NCBI GenBank assembly: GCA_001051155.2
Contig: JYIP02000001.1
Coordinates: 5,518,001 to 5,582,000 of the forward strand
Reading direction: 5' to 3'
Source: Chrysoporthe austroafricana
Lineage: Eukaryota > Ascomycota > Sordariomycetes > Diaporthales > Cryphonectriaceae
DNA: 64,000 bases
Below the pieces are notes generated by a model, which was not told the DNA's origin, made no database searches, and saw only the letters and a program-made list of their open reading frames with translations. Made by a program: the position numbers and the translations under genes. Of this stretch, positions 1-12,639 are shown piece by piece; the stretch's first letter is position 1, and every line of letters begins with the position of its first letter.

Positions 1-20
1 GTTTATAAGTTTTGCTATCA
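1..20 (-). repeat. Inner edge of the 3' LTR of A1
   Basis: These 20 bases match the reverse complement of the start of the family A LTR, ending in the diagnostic TTTTGCTATCA. The rest of the LTR lies left of the window. Confidence 0.75.
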
Positions 21-392
21 TTAGAATAAATAAATATATATAGTATTTATATATAATAAAATTAGCCGATATTTAAATATATTTCGGTAATGCTTAATCG
101 TATTTATTGCCGAAATATTTAGTATAAATATAATTAAAAATTAAAATTGCTTATAAATATTAGTAAAAAGTATAGCTTTCGGATAATAGGGTATTAAGTA
201 AATATAATAATAGTAAATATAAAATGAAATTATAATAGGATATATTAATATACAGAATTAATAGCTGCGTATAATCGTTATATAATAATATTATAATTAG
301 TTCTTAATATAAATAGTTAAATTTATAAATTATTAGAAAAAAGCAGTATTATATATTGCTAATAATATTATATCGATAAATAATAGCTATAT
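21..392 (-). other. A1 3' noncoding region, shortened
   Basis: This is reverse-oriented sequence downstream of ORF3. It aligns with A3 24042 to about 24417 and then jumps directly to the LTR, so about 270 bp present in A3 (24418-24690, including the purine-rich tract) is missing. No gene is visible. Confidence 0.6.
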
Positions 393-2229
393 TTATTAAT
401 TAAGGATAATTTTTCGGGCTTTAATAATAATTTCAAAATTTAATAAATTATAAAGAAATATAGCAAATAATTTTTCTTTTCCAATATAATTGCAGAAATT
501 AATATAATTATAAATATTAAGCTATAAAATCTTAATTAACCTATATGCTTAAATATAAGACTTAAAGCCTATTATGCAATTTTAATATTGCAAAAACCGG
601 GCAATACTAAAATAATTTTTATTTTCGTTAGCTTATTTTTGAAAAGTAATATTGAAATCGTAATTTATATTATCTTTAATAAAGATAATTTTAATAGCTT
701 TGAAATCGTATTCGAAACGGAAGATTTAGTTTATAATAAAATATAAGCCTAACTAATTGAATAAAATAATAGGATTAAGATTGCGAAATCAAATAATAAA
801 CTTGTATATATATTTTCCTATAATAAAAAGAAAGAAATACTAAATACGATTATCGTAAATTCCGATAATGCCGAATTTAATATTATTATAAATAGCGAAA
901 CTATTAATAACGTAAAAATAATTAATACCGAAATTGCTTTCCCAAGTAAAATTATAGCATATATATTTCTTAAATATATAAAGGGCTAGCATATAATAGT
1001 ATATCGCAATTTCGGCTTTAATAATCTTGAATTTAGGGTTATATTTAATAAATAAAGCAAGGATAGCGCGAAATATAACCCGTAAGAGCAAGGTATTATT
1101 AATATTAGCTCGGAAAGCTTTGCTTAATATAGCTAATAGACTAGCTATATTCGGTAAGTTATTTTCGGTTAAGTCGATAGTATTGTTTATAATTCAATAG
1201 CGTTTGGCTAGCATTATAAAATTTCGCTCTATTATAGCAAATAAGCTTAAATTAGCAATTAGTATAATAAGTTTAAAAGCTTTAAGCTTAGCTAAAACTA
1301 GCTTAATATTCTTGGCTATCTTTTTCCAAATAGCGAAAGCTATATTACGATTATATTCGTAAATTATAATAATTTTTGCTATATTGGCTATATAGCATAT
1401 AGCATCTATTTTCCTTTTAATAAAGTTGCTATAACTGCTTAATATTATCTGTTTAGCTTTATCCTTAATATAACGGCTATACTTATCTTATAAGCAATTG
1501 TTTTTCGATATTATAATAGGAAATAAGATACGATAAGCTATTAATAGGGTATATAAAGCAAGGATAGAATTACAAACGGTAAATAAATTCGGAATGAATT
1601 TAAGCAATATTCCTTTAATAGAATTATCCGTTAATTTGTTATTTATATCCTTGCTCGTAATAGCATCCGCGCTAGTAAAGGTATTTGGATAAAGCTTTTA
1701 TCTTTTATAAATAAAGCTAGAACGATTAATTTACAATAGCATAAAGTATTATAAAATAAGCTCTTAAGCTTCTTTAATAATTAGCGGCCGACTAATATCG
1801 TTACTGCTTAGCTCGATATTAAGGATATAGATATTATATTCGACTTTTCGGTTTATTATATCGGTATAACCCTTATTGATTAGCGCTTAACGAAAAGCTA
1901 TTATATAAGCTTCTTAATAGCAAAAGAAATCGCTTAAATAGTTTTTCGTTATATAAGTATTACAGTAAAAACGGCTTTTGCTATTATATAAATATATAGC
2001 TTACTAATATCCTTTTAAAGAAAAGCGGTCTTTAAGTAATACTTTGTAAATGTATTTAGCATATTATATAATCTTGCTTTTTCGGCAAACCTTAAAAAGT
2101 TCTTCTTAAGATATAAAATACAGTATTGCATAAAAATTAAGTATAGCTAAATATACTATTTCTTATCAATTTTGGTCTTATAGCAAAGCATTTACGGAAA
2201 GATATAATTTGATAATTGCGTAATGCATT
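393..2229 (-). pseudogene. ORF3 remnant of A1 (unknown protein, family A)
   Basis: This is the degraded copy of the long ORF that family A carries in sense orientation between pol and the 3' LTR. The same frame can be followed from the start region near 2229 (revcomp of AAAATGCATTA) to the end near 393. The longest open piece lies at 840-1091; it has a Trp codon where A3 has a stop, which supports RIP as the source of the A3 stop. I do not recognise the protein family. It has no convincing signal peptide or run of membrane helices that would make it an envelope gene. Confidence 0.6.
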
Positions 2230-2452
2230 TTGATTTTAATAATATTAATAGCTTTATTAATATAATCTTTGCGAATTTATAGAAACTTAGCAAAGTAAAG
2301 CGAAATTAATAATAATACTAGCTTAATACCCAAAAATAATATTCAAAAATATAATAAAAAATAATAATAATAAGGCAATACGGCTAGCTATAATAAATAA
2401 ATAAGGATAATAATCGTAAGCGCGCTAATAAAAAAAAGAAAATAAAATGAAT

Positions 2453-5400
2453 TTACTAGCAATTTACGAAATAATAGCTTTTTGCATTTGCTAGAAATTT
2501 ATTTGCCTTACTTAATAATCGCTTTTACTTTAATACGCGCTTATTATATCGCGAATTCTTTCGATTTCTTAGAATAAGTAAACTAGCTTATTCCAGTATA
2601 CTTTCTATTCGTAAATCGCGCTTTAGCTTGCTTTGTTTTCGTAAGGCAATTACGATAATATTTCTTAGTTTAAGGACTTTTTCCGCTAATAGCCGCTTTC
2701 GCTTTGCTCTTTCTTACAATTCGGCTATAATTTCGCATTTCTATTCGAAATTACATATTATTTTATCTATATTTAAAGCATTATAAAGCATTTATATATT
2801 ATAATAACTAGAATAATTTATCTATTTCACTAAGTATTTAATTCTATATAGACTATATTTATACTTTCGTTTATAATAGCTAATTATTTTTTCTAGCTTG
2901 TAATATCGGTAATTTTCCAAATATTTTTCGATATCCGGATTTTCTAGCATATTTATTAAATTTTAATATATAAAATTATATTTATAAGAATCTATTTTAA
3001 AAAGGTTTGCAAGCATTAATTGTATTACTGAAATTACTAAATAGATATTTATATAAAGAGCCAATTTCAATTTATATATTAAGTTCTCTATTTTTCGAAT
3101 AATTTGGAAAAATCTTATTTTTTATTATAAAAATTTCAAAAATAAATTATTTAGCAATAAGTATTCGTAACTTAAGCGAATATATACCCAATTATTTAAT
3201 TCGAAAACTATTTAGCAATAATACTTATTATATTGCAATTTGGCTATTATTTGTATTTTAGTAATAAAAAGTTAAGCTTTTTCTTAAAAAACTTCTCTTA
3301 TTAAGGGTATTATATCTTTTATTTATTAATTCAATAATAGATTAAATCCGAATAGCATTTAGCTAGCTGAATATTTTGTAATTCGGTTATATATATTATT
3401 TAAATTAAATTATAATACTGGTATTATTTCGGTCTATTTTATATTAGAGTAAGCAATTATGAAATATTGAATTGCTATTTTAACTATTCGGTTTTTTATT
3501 TCAGACTGCCTATTCGTTTGCGGATATAAGGCAATAGAATAAATAAATTTCGTTCCGATAGCTTCTTACAAATATTTCCAGAATTCCGATAAGAATTTCG
3601 AATCTCTATTTAAAATAATCCTTTTAAGTATTCTTTAGCTAGTAATATAAAATATTCGTAAAATAAGAGTTATTTAATTTGCTGCAATATATATTATATT
3701 ACTTGGTATAATAATTATAGTTTTGAAATACTTATCCGTAATTATAAGAAATGTATTCAGAAATAGCATTTTAGTTAAAGCTTATATAATATTTATAAAT
3801 AATATTATCGGTAATTCTATAATAAAATCTATAATAATAGTATAGAATAAGATTAATAGAAATAATATAAGCTGCATTTCTTTTAAAGGTTATTATAAGT
3901 CGTTTTTATTTTCGTTATAAGCTCGATATATCGATATATAATTGCATATTTTAATATAGCAATATTTAATAACGAATTAATTCGTTAAATCGTATTATAT
4001 GCAATTTATGCCGAAATAGTATTTTCTATTATAAGCTTCTTTAATAAAATCTAATATTACTTTATTCGGAATGCATAATTATTATTTTCTGTAATAATCT
4101 TTGAAAAATAATATAAAAAGTAGTCGGGCAATTTTATTTAAATCTTTTAGTTATTCGATTATTTTGAATTATAAAGGATATTTTTCGTATCTTTTCTTAA
4201 TACGCCCTTTCATTTCGCTATTTATAGATATTTTATTAAGAATTTAAATAAATTCGTTTTCCTATATTTTATTTAGAATGCCTTTATTATTGATAAATTT
4301 CTGGATAAATAGTAATCTTAATATAGCATTTGCGAGAATATTCGACTTTCCCAGTATATAATAAGCTTTCAAATCGAATTAGCTTAAGTATTCCGAAACG
4401 AGAATTAATTATATATTTGCTTTAATCTTATTTACTATATTTATAAATAATAAATAAATAATATTAATTATTATTATATAATCGGTAAAGATATAAATTA
4501 GCTTAATTCGGTTCGATTTTATTATCGTTCGCAATTTTCGTATTAGCTATACTAAATAAGCTATTTTTAGCTTTATAAGCTAATACTTTCGTTTTGCTTT
4601 ATTAATCGTTTTGCTTAAATAAAGAATTAATTATATAGCTATGCTTATTATTAGCAATATTCCGTTTTATATATAATCGTTTATTAATTGGAAAATAATA
4701 TTTGAAAACCTTATTTCTTTAAACGTATTTAGCTAGATAAAAAGAAATTTATTTAAAATATAGTAAAATAAAGCATTTTTAATTTCCAAAATTATTTTAA
4801 AGTTATAAAAATTATTAATTTTGTTTAATATTAAATCGAAAGTAATTTGCGTAATATAGTTTCGCTATTTTATATTTAAAAGTAAATAATTCGATTAGCA
4901 AGTTTCGTTCAGTATTCTAATTTTCTTTTTCTGAAATAGATTAATTCTATAATTATATTTAAGAATTAGGTAGCATAAATATCCTATAAATCCAATAAAC
5001 CTTTCTAGTTACTAGAATGTTTTAAGAAATTCCAAATCGCGAATAGCTTATATCCGGTATTCCGTATTGGAAATTCCGAATCCGTCCATTTTGAATTTTA
5101 AGATCTGGATTAAAAGATATCTAAGAAACAATTTGGGTTTAGCTAATAAAATATTTTTGTATAAAAATAATAAGAAAATAATTTATAAATATTACAAATA
5201 ATCTTATTCTATAATTAAATAAATAATAATATTATTTATAAAAATAGAAACAAATTTGTAATATAATTATAAGAATTAATTTATAAAATGCTAAATATAA
5301 GATAATAAATTTCGAAATCCTATAAATAAAACTTTTATTCTTTTTTAATTATAATAATTAATAATAGTAAATCGGTCTTTATAATTTGAATATATTAAGA

Positions 5401-6100
5401 ATTAATAGAAAAATTATTATATATTTATTATTATAATATATATTTTTCCTTTTAGCTATTTGATAATTTCTTATTATAATAGCAAAGAATAAATATCGGG
5501 AATTGAAACTTTATTCAAAACGTATAAATTAATTATTATATATTCTTTCTTTTAGCTATTTATATTTTTCTAAATTATAAAAATTAATAAACCGAATAGT
5601 ATTATATTTATAATTTATTTAGCTCGATTTTATTAATATAACTTATTTAAAATTTTATTAATTACTTTTTAGTTTTCTTTATTTAAGTAATATAGCTTTT
5701 ATCTTACTTTTTAATTCTGCTATTTTTCGATTAAATTAACCTTTATTTATTAATCGATTAGCATATTAATAAAATTTATATTTTTAAAAATTCTAGCATA
5801 TATTCGTATTAATTCTATAATTTTATAGAAAAATTCCAGTAAATGCTTGCAAATATATATACCGAAATTAATTTCCGATTCTTTAATAGCTTTATTTTTT
5901 CGAATTCCCAGTTTATTATTATTTTCGAAATAATCTCTTATTTCGGGAATTTCTATATCCGGGAATTAGTATTTTTCTAGTTATTTTCCAGTAATTTCCG
6001 CAATTTATTAGAAAATATACTTAATAAATAATAATTAATTTGAATTCAGCTTTCTTAAAAGCTATAACTTATCTTTAATTCGTTAAAAAAAGTATTATCG
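2453..6100 (-). pseudogene. pol: A1 pol: RT, RNase H, integrase, chromodomain
   Basis: This is a RIP-broken Gypsy pol read on the minus strand. The RT catalytic segment lies around 5226-5249, where the family's Asp-Asp is read as Asn-Asn. RNase H lies about 4250-4900, integrase about 3050-4200, and the chromodomain about 2640-2960, with the LVKW-type core still recognisable. The order RT-RH-INT-CHD is that of Ty3/Gypsy chromoviruses. Stops fall mostly at former CAA/CAG/TGG codons. Boundaries are by alignment with A3 and are approximate. Confidence 0.75.
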
Positions 6101-8787
6101 CGCAATATAATAATAGTTATCGTAATTCGCTAGCAAGGTTATATAATTTATCTGGAATAGTTTAATTGTTTTTAGAAATTAGTTTTTCTGGATTCTTAAA
6201 AGGGTTGCTATTTAATTTATTACTAGAATTTCTTTAATCTAATAGCCTATTAAGCAATTTATCTACTTTTTCTATTTCGGTTTAAATAGAAAAATTATAT
6301 TTTTAGGATTCGTTTAATATTAATAAGAATTAGCTTATAAGATTTAAGCAATACTATTATAATAATTGCAGCTTTTACTTGCCGGGATTATATTAGCATT
6401 CGGGCAAATATTTCTATTTTCGCTATAGCATTACTAAAATAATTAAATCGTATAAACGATTCTGAATTCAGAATATTCAGTTCGTAAAGAATATTATATT
6501 CTTATTTTAATAAGATATTTGCTTCTAATTAATTCAATACCCAAATTCTTATTCGGGTACGAAATATAAATAAATAGCTATATTTATTGCTTTAGAAATA
6601 TAAATCGAATTCAGCTTAGCCTTTTGCTAATAATTAGCTTATGCTTTTAAGCTTGGCCTTTATATTCCAATTTATTTTCGCTTTGAAAAACTATACTAGC
6701 AATTTTTCGGCAATAGCATAATAACTAGCGCTTATATTAATATAAACCTCTATATCCGGCTTATTCGGGTATATTCTAGCTGCAGCTTTTGTATATATAT
6801 AGCTGCTGCCCTGATAAAGCTTAATTATAAATATAAGAATATTATATTCCAAGATTTCTCTTTTCTATATATCAATTTTGGGAAAATTCTATAGCTAACT
6901 GAATAATTATATAAAGTATTTAATATAGAATATGCTTTCGTTTACCGATAGTTTTGCTTTTTCGGCTCGAAAAATCCAGATATTATTTTCGATTATTATA
7001 TTCTCTTTATTAGCTTATTTTTCCAATTCGTTTTCTTGCCTTTATAAATTTTCATTATTTTTGGTTTCTTTATTATATTTATTGCTATTTATTATAAACA
7101 GATTATTATTTATAGAGAAATAGCTTTTTCAAGCTAGCTTATTTTCTTTATTTAAATTATATTGCAATTTTCCGTTATCGATATTAAAGTTTGCTAGGAT
7201 TAATTAGACAAAATATCTTTTAATATCTTTTCGTACGAATCGATAATAAAAGCGCGATTGGAAATTTCGGTTTTTTGAAATTGAACTTTTGCTATTATTT
7301 ATAATATTAATTAATATTTTCTTAATTATACTAGAAATATTTTATTATTTAGCTATCCGTTTTTATAATTAGTTCTAAGCGTTTATTAGCTTTTGCTATT
7401 ATTCTAATAAGAGCTTTCGGAATTCGTATTCCGGGATATATTTAATGCTTTTAAATAGATTTGGCTAATTAAATATCTTTATTAAGCGAAATAAATATTC
7501 AAGTCCTTAAAGCTTAAATCTTCCAGAATATTTTAAGAATATATTAATTAGAAAATAAATATTAATATTGGGAAAATTAATAGCTGATTATATAATTTTC
7601 CGTATTGGTTATACGGGTTTACGAAATAGTTTTATTATATAGTCTGATTTGAAAATATGCTATATTTTTTATTTTGCTTTAAAACGTTTTTCGAAATCCT
7701 TTATATTCTTATTTCAATTAAGTCTATCGAAATATTTAACTATTAATTCTTTATCGATCCGATTCTAAATATTTCTAGCAAAATACGAGTTTGAATATTC
7801 GGCTAGCTTAATAAATCGATAAATATAATAAGTGAATTTTAGAATATTGCGGTTATTTCGTATATTTTTCCTAGAATATTATTAAGCGTTTAGCAAGTTT
7901 TTTGCGATTTTCCGCAATATAGAGAAATCTCTTTTTAATTATTTCTTCTATTAGCTTTAATTATATTTATACAAAATAAAGTCTTTATATTTTTAAGAAA
8001 ATAATATAAAATAGAATTAAATATATATTATTCTAATTAAGCAAGCAAATAAATAGAAACTGAAATATTTAGCGCATTTTATATTTTTAGCTATATATAT
8101 TTTATATTAATTTATAAAAGCTTGAAAGTCTTTCCAAATAATAATTTTGCTATTTATAATAAATATAATTATTAAATTAATATAATTATTTTAATTCTTA
8201 TAAAATCGGAATTGTTTTATAATTATATCTTTGAATTTTTTATTAATGCTAATAAGCAATATTATAAGTTTAAATAAATTAAATCGATAAATTCAGGAAT
8301 TTTTAAATTGCTTATAACTAAATAATAGATTTCGAGAATTATTGCTTTCATTATTGCTAGAATCCGATAAATTCAGTAATTTATTTAGCTTATTAATTAG
8401 TTTTTTTTGGAAATTAGAATTAATTTCAATATTTAGTTCGGAATCCGAAAATAATCTTTAGTTTAATTAATTTCTTGCTCTTAATATAAATATTTGCCGG
8501 ATATATTCTCTAGTATTAAGAAATATTAATTTAATAAAGCGATATTTATTGCTAGTATAATATTTTATAGCCGAAACGGGAAAAAGTTTTTTAATAAGTT
8601 CCGATTAAAACGTTTATATATTAAAAGCTTATTGCAATCGGAATATTTTCTTAAACCCAATATATATTGCCTTTTCCGAAATAAAGCTATTTTAATAAAT
8701 TGCTTTCATTTCGGGTTGCTATAGAAATTGATTTAATAGGCTAATAATTAAGAAAAAAGGGATTGAATATTTCTGAAAAATAATAAT
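6100..8787 (-). pseudogene. A1 gag-protease, 3' part
   Basis: This is the minus-strand remnant of the gag C-terminal half and the aspartic protease. The protease active-site block sits near 6728-6760 (read as C-x-D-x-S in A3). The gag block is cut at 8787 by A2; gag resumes at 30086 on the other side of the nest. A plus-strand open stretch at 6932-7123 is antisense to the pro region and is not counted as a gene. Confidence 0.65.
8783..8787. repeat. Target-site duplication of A2, left (ataat)
   Basis: ATAAT lies directly left of the A2 5' LTR and matches 30081-30085 right of the 3' LTR. It is part of A1. Confidence 0.85.
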
Positions 8788-8994
8788 TAATAGCAAAACT
8801 TATAAACGAAGTGAATTCGTAATGGATTTGCTTGGTAAATCTATAATAAATCCCTTAATAAATATGCAATAAATTTACTAAATAAATGCTATACTTTTAC
8901 CGGAAGGCTTATATAATGCTTTAATAAGCTTTAGCATAATTTACTTTTTTGGAAAGAGTATACTTTATAATATATTTCAATACGTTTATTATTA
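8788..8994 (+). repeat. A2 5' LTR
   Basis: This is a 207-bp LTR that starts TAATAGCAAAAC (RIP form of TGATAG) and ends TTTATTATTA (RIP form of CTATCA). It aligns end to end with 14272-14478, 24691-24897 and 29874-30080. Confidence 0.93.
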
Positions 8995-9062
8995 ATTAAT
9001 AGCTACGCTTTATATGCTTTTGCTATATAATCGGGTTTCGATTATTGGCTTTGTAAAGTAAT

Positions 9063-9205
9063 AATTCCTATAAGAATATCGGTCTTATAAAATAACGGCT
9101 TTTATAAAAGTATCGGCTCTGTAAAATATCGGTTCCTATAAGAATATCGGTTTTATAAGATATCGGCTTTTGTAAAAGTAGCGCTCTTATAAAAGATATT
9201 ACAAT
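9063..9205 (+). repeat. A2 leader array of TATA-centred palindromic units
   Basis: Seven or eight short units lie between the LTR and gag. CGG (or CGC) marks follow one another at alternating 16 and 18 bp, giving a 34-bp two-part period. Each unit centres on TTATAA or CTATAG flanked by inverted bases. The same array occurs in A3 and, reversed, in A1. Its function is unknown; a packaging, dimerisation or promoter role is possible. Confidence 0.75.
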
Positions 9206-9332
9206 TATTTATCGATAATTTATTGCCAATTTATTATAGCAATTACTAGCAATAACGTTTTATTATTGTAGCTTATTAATTATATCGAAATCAAGTATTT
9301 TGCTTAAGTATATAAGTTTATATAAGTCTTAA

Positions 9333-11670
9333 ACGACTCTGAAAAAAAGGATTGGGTTATATCGGATATTAAAATCTTTTTCGAAATTGCGTACGCTTTT
9401 ATTAATTAGAAACTTTTGGCCGATCGATACGAAAAAGCAAAGCAAAATTCCAGAGAAACTAATACACTTTTGCAAAAAGCAAAAGCATAAGTAGTTAAGC
9501 AAGGATAGCCTTTACTGCCTAAATGCTAGACTTAAAAGAGAAGAAAGTCGAATTTCGATAAGAATCTATCTTAATAGATAGGAAAGAATAATACGTTCTA
9601 GGAAGATTTTTCTAAATATTACAAACTTTAACGGCTTGCTAAAACAATAATAGAAAAGGAATAATAATAAATGCTTATAGAAATAAACGAAAGCAAGGAT
9701 ACCTTTCAACTTAATAACCCGGAAAATCTATTAGAAGAATTGGTTTAATAATAATTTATCGAAAATTGAAAATATTATATGCTTGAATATATTAATATTA
9801 ATAGCGGAATCAAGTATATTTATTTATTATAATATTCGACTGAAAATTCAGATTTCAGATTTACTAATAAATCCGGGAATTTTTCAGCTATAGTAAGAAA
9901 AATAGATAAAAGCAAAGGAAAATAACCAGTTCCAGAAAATAAACGCATTTCTTTCCCCTTAACGGAAACTTAGAATTGAAATGCTTCCAGATAAAGTTTT
10001 ATTATAGCTATCCCGGCTAACTTTATAAACTTTATAGCAAAAGGCATACTAATGCCCTAATCGGGTTTATCAGATTATTTATAGCTTTTCGGGAAAGAAA
10101 ATTATAAAAAAGAAAGACTGGATAAAGGAAAATCGGATAATCTTATTACTATCTTTCAGAAATATCCGACCTTTCTTTTCCCAATTACTAGCTTATTAGA
10201 CTAGTTTTTATAGCAACCCGAAATGAAAGCAATTTACTAAAACGGCTTTATTTCGGAAAAGGCAGTACGTATTAAATTCAAGAAAATATTCCGATTGCAA
10301 TAAGCTTTCAATATATAAGCGCTTTAATCGGAACTTACTAAAAAACCTTTTCCCATTTCGATTACGAAATATTATGCTAATAACGGATATTACTTTATTA
10401 AACTAGCATTTCCTAATATTAGAGAATGCATCCGGCAAATATTTATATTAAGAGCAGGAAATTAATTAGACTAAAAACTATTTTCGGATCCCGAACCGGA
10501 TATTGAAATTAACTTTAATTTCCAAGAAAAACTGGTTAATAAGCTAAATAAACTACCGGATTTATCGGATTTTAGCAATAGTAAAAGCAATAATTCTCGA
10601 AATTTATTATTCGGCTATAAGTAATTTAAGGATTTCCGAGCTTATCGATTTAATTTATTTAAACTTATAGCATTGCCCGTTAATATTAATAGAGAATTCA
10701 AAGATACGATTATAAAGCAATTCTGACTTTATGAAAATTAAAATAATTATATTAATTTAATAATTATATTTATTATAAATAGCAAAATTATTATTTAGAA
10801 AAACTTTTAAGCTTTTATAGACCGATATAAGATATATATAGCTAAAAATACAGAATGCATTAAATATTTTAATTTCTATTTACTTGCTTATTTAATTAGG
10901 ATAATATATATTTAATTTTATTCTATATTATTCTTTTAAGAGCGTAAAGACTTTATTTTGTATAAATATAATTAAAGCTAATAAAAGAAATAATTAAAAA
11001 GAAATTTCTCTATATTACAGAAAACTATAAAAGATTTGCTAAATGCTTAATAATATTCCAGGAAAGATATACGAAATAACTGTAATATTTTAGAATTTAC
11101 TTATTACGTTTATTAATTTATTAAGCTAGCCGAATACTTAAATTCGTATTTAGCCAGAAATATTTAAGATCGGATCGATAAAGAACTAATAGTTAAATAT
11201 TTCAATAGACTTAATCGAAATGAGAATGCGAAAGATTTCGAAAAATATCTTAAAGCGAAATAAGAAATATAGCATATCCTTAAATCAGATTGCATAATAA
11301 GACTATTTCGTAAACCCGTATAACCAGTACGGAAAATTACGTAATCGGCTGCCAATTTTCCCAATATTAATATTTATTTCTTAGCTAATATATTCCTAAA
11401 ATATTCTGGAAAATTTAAGCTTTAAAAGCCTAAATATTTATTTTGCTTAATAAAGATGTTTAATTAGCCAAATCTATCCAAAAATATTAAATATATTCTG
11501 AAATACGAATTCCGAAAGCTTTTATCAGAATAATAGCAAAAATTAATAAATGCTTAAAATTAATTATAGGAACGGATAGCCAAATAATAAAATATCTCTA
11601 GTATAATTAGGAAAATATTAACCAATATTATAAATAATAGCAGAAATTCAATTTCAAAAAACCGAAATTT
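9333..11670 (+). pseudogene. A2 gag
   Basis: This is a Gypsy gag remnant. It starts with the block read as DWV just after the leader, as in A3 14829, and includes the Tyr-rich gag block around 11090-11350. It is riddled with stops at Gln/Trp codons. An antisense open stretch at 11164-11364 is a shadow of this block. Confidence 0.65.
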
Positions 11671-11674
11671 CTAA

Positions 11675-12630
11675 TTGCGTTTTTATTATCAATTCGTACG
11701 AAAAGATATTAAAAAATGTTTTATCCAGTTAACCTTAGCAAATTTCAATATTAATAATAGAAAATTGCAATATAATCCAGATAAAGAGAATAAGCTAGCT
11801 CGAGAAAGCTATTTTCCCGTAAATAACAATTTATTTATAGCGGATAACGATAAATATAATAAAGAGACCGAAAATAATAAAAACCTATAGAAGCAAAAGG
11901 ATAAATTGGAAGAATAGGTTAATAAAGAGAACGTAATAATCGAGAATAATATCTGGATTTTTCGAACCGAAAAAGTAAAACTATCGGTAAACGAAAGTAT
12001 ATTCCATATTAAATACTTTATATAATTATCCAGTTAGCTATAGAATTTTCCCAAAATCGATATATGGAAAAGAAAAATCTTGGGATATAATATTCTTATA
12101 CTTACAATCAAGCTTTATTAAGATAGCAGCTATATATATACAAGAGCCGCAGCTAAAGCATATTCGAATAAGCCGGATATAAAAATTTGTATCGATATAA
12201 GCGCTAGTTATTATGCTATTGCTAAAGAATTGCTAATGCAATTCTTTAAAGCGAAAGTAAATTAGAATATAAAGGCTAAGCTTAAAAGCGTAAGCTAATT
12301 ACTAGCAAAAAGCTAGGCTGAATTCGATTTGTATTTCTAAAGCAATAAATACGGCTATTTAATTATATTTCGTACCCGAATAAGAACTTAAATATTAGAT
12401 TAATTGGAAATAAGCATTTTATTAAAATAAAAATATAATATTCCTTACGAATTAGATATTCTAAATTCAGAATTGTTTATATAATTTGATTATTTTGATA
12501 ATGCTATAATAAAAGTAAAAATATTTGCCCGAATGCTAATACGATTCTGGCAAGCAAAAGCTGCAATTATTATAATAATGCTGCTTAAATCTTATAAATT
12601 AATCCCTATTAGTATCAAATAAATTCCAAA
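11675..12630 (+). pseudogene. A2 protease region
   Basis: It begins with an open 71-codon stretch (11675-11890) shared by all family A copies, and continues into a retropepsin-like domain whose active-site block is near 12190-12215 (read C-I-D-I-S-A, a RIP form of C-I-D-T-G-A). It lies in frame with gag in A3, so gag and protease probably formed one polyprotein. Now interrupted by stops. Confidence 0.65.
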
Positions 12631-12639
12631 AATATAACC

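Larger units (their letters stand above)
1..8787 (-). mobile_element. Family A Gypsy element A1, 3' half (reverse)
   Basis: This is the 3' half of a reverse-oriented family A Ty3/Gypsy element. Read on the minus strand from 8787 to 1 it runs gag end, protease, RT-RNase H, integrase, chromodomain, ORF3, 3' noncoding DNA and the inner edge of the 3' LTR. It is split by insertion of A2 in gag, and its 5' part resumes at 30086-31439. Every domain matches, in order, the better preserved copy A3 (14272-24897). It is strongly RIP-mutated and carries stops in every domain. Relative to A3, about 270 bp next to the 3' LTR is missing. The outer end lies off the window. Confidence 0.88.

Noticed and set aside
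9063..9205. CRISPR-like array
   Set aside because: Units are contiguous with no spacers, lie in a retrotransposon leader, and the context is eukaryotic.
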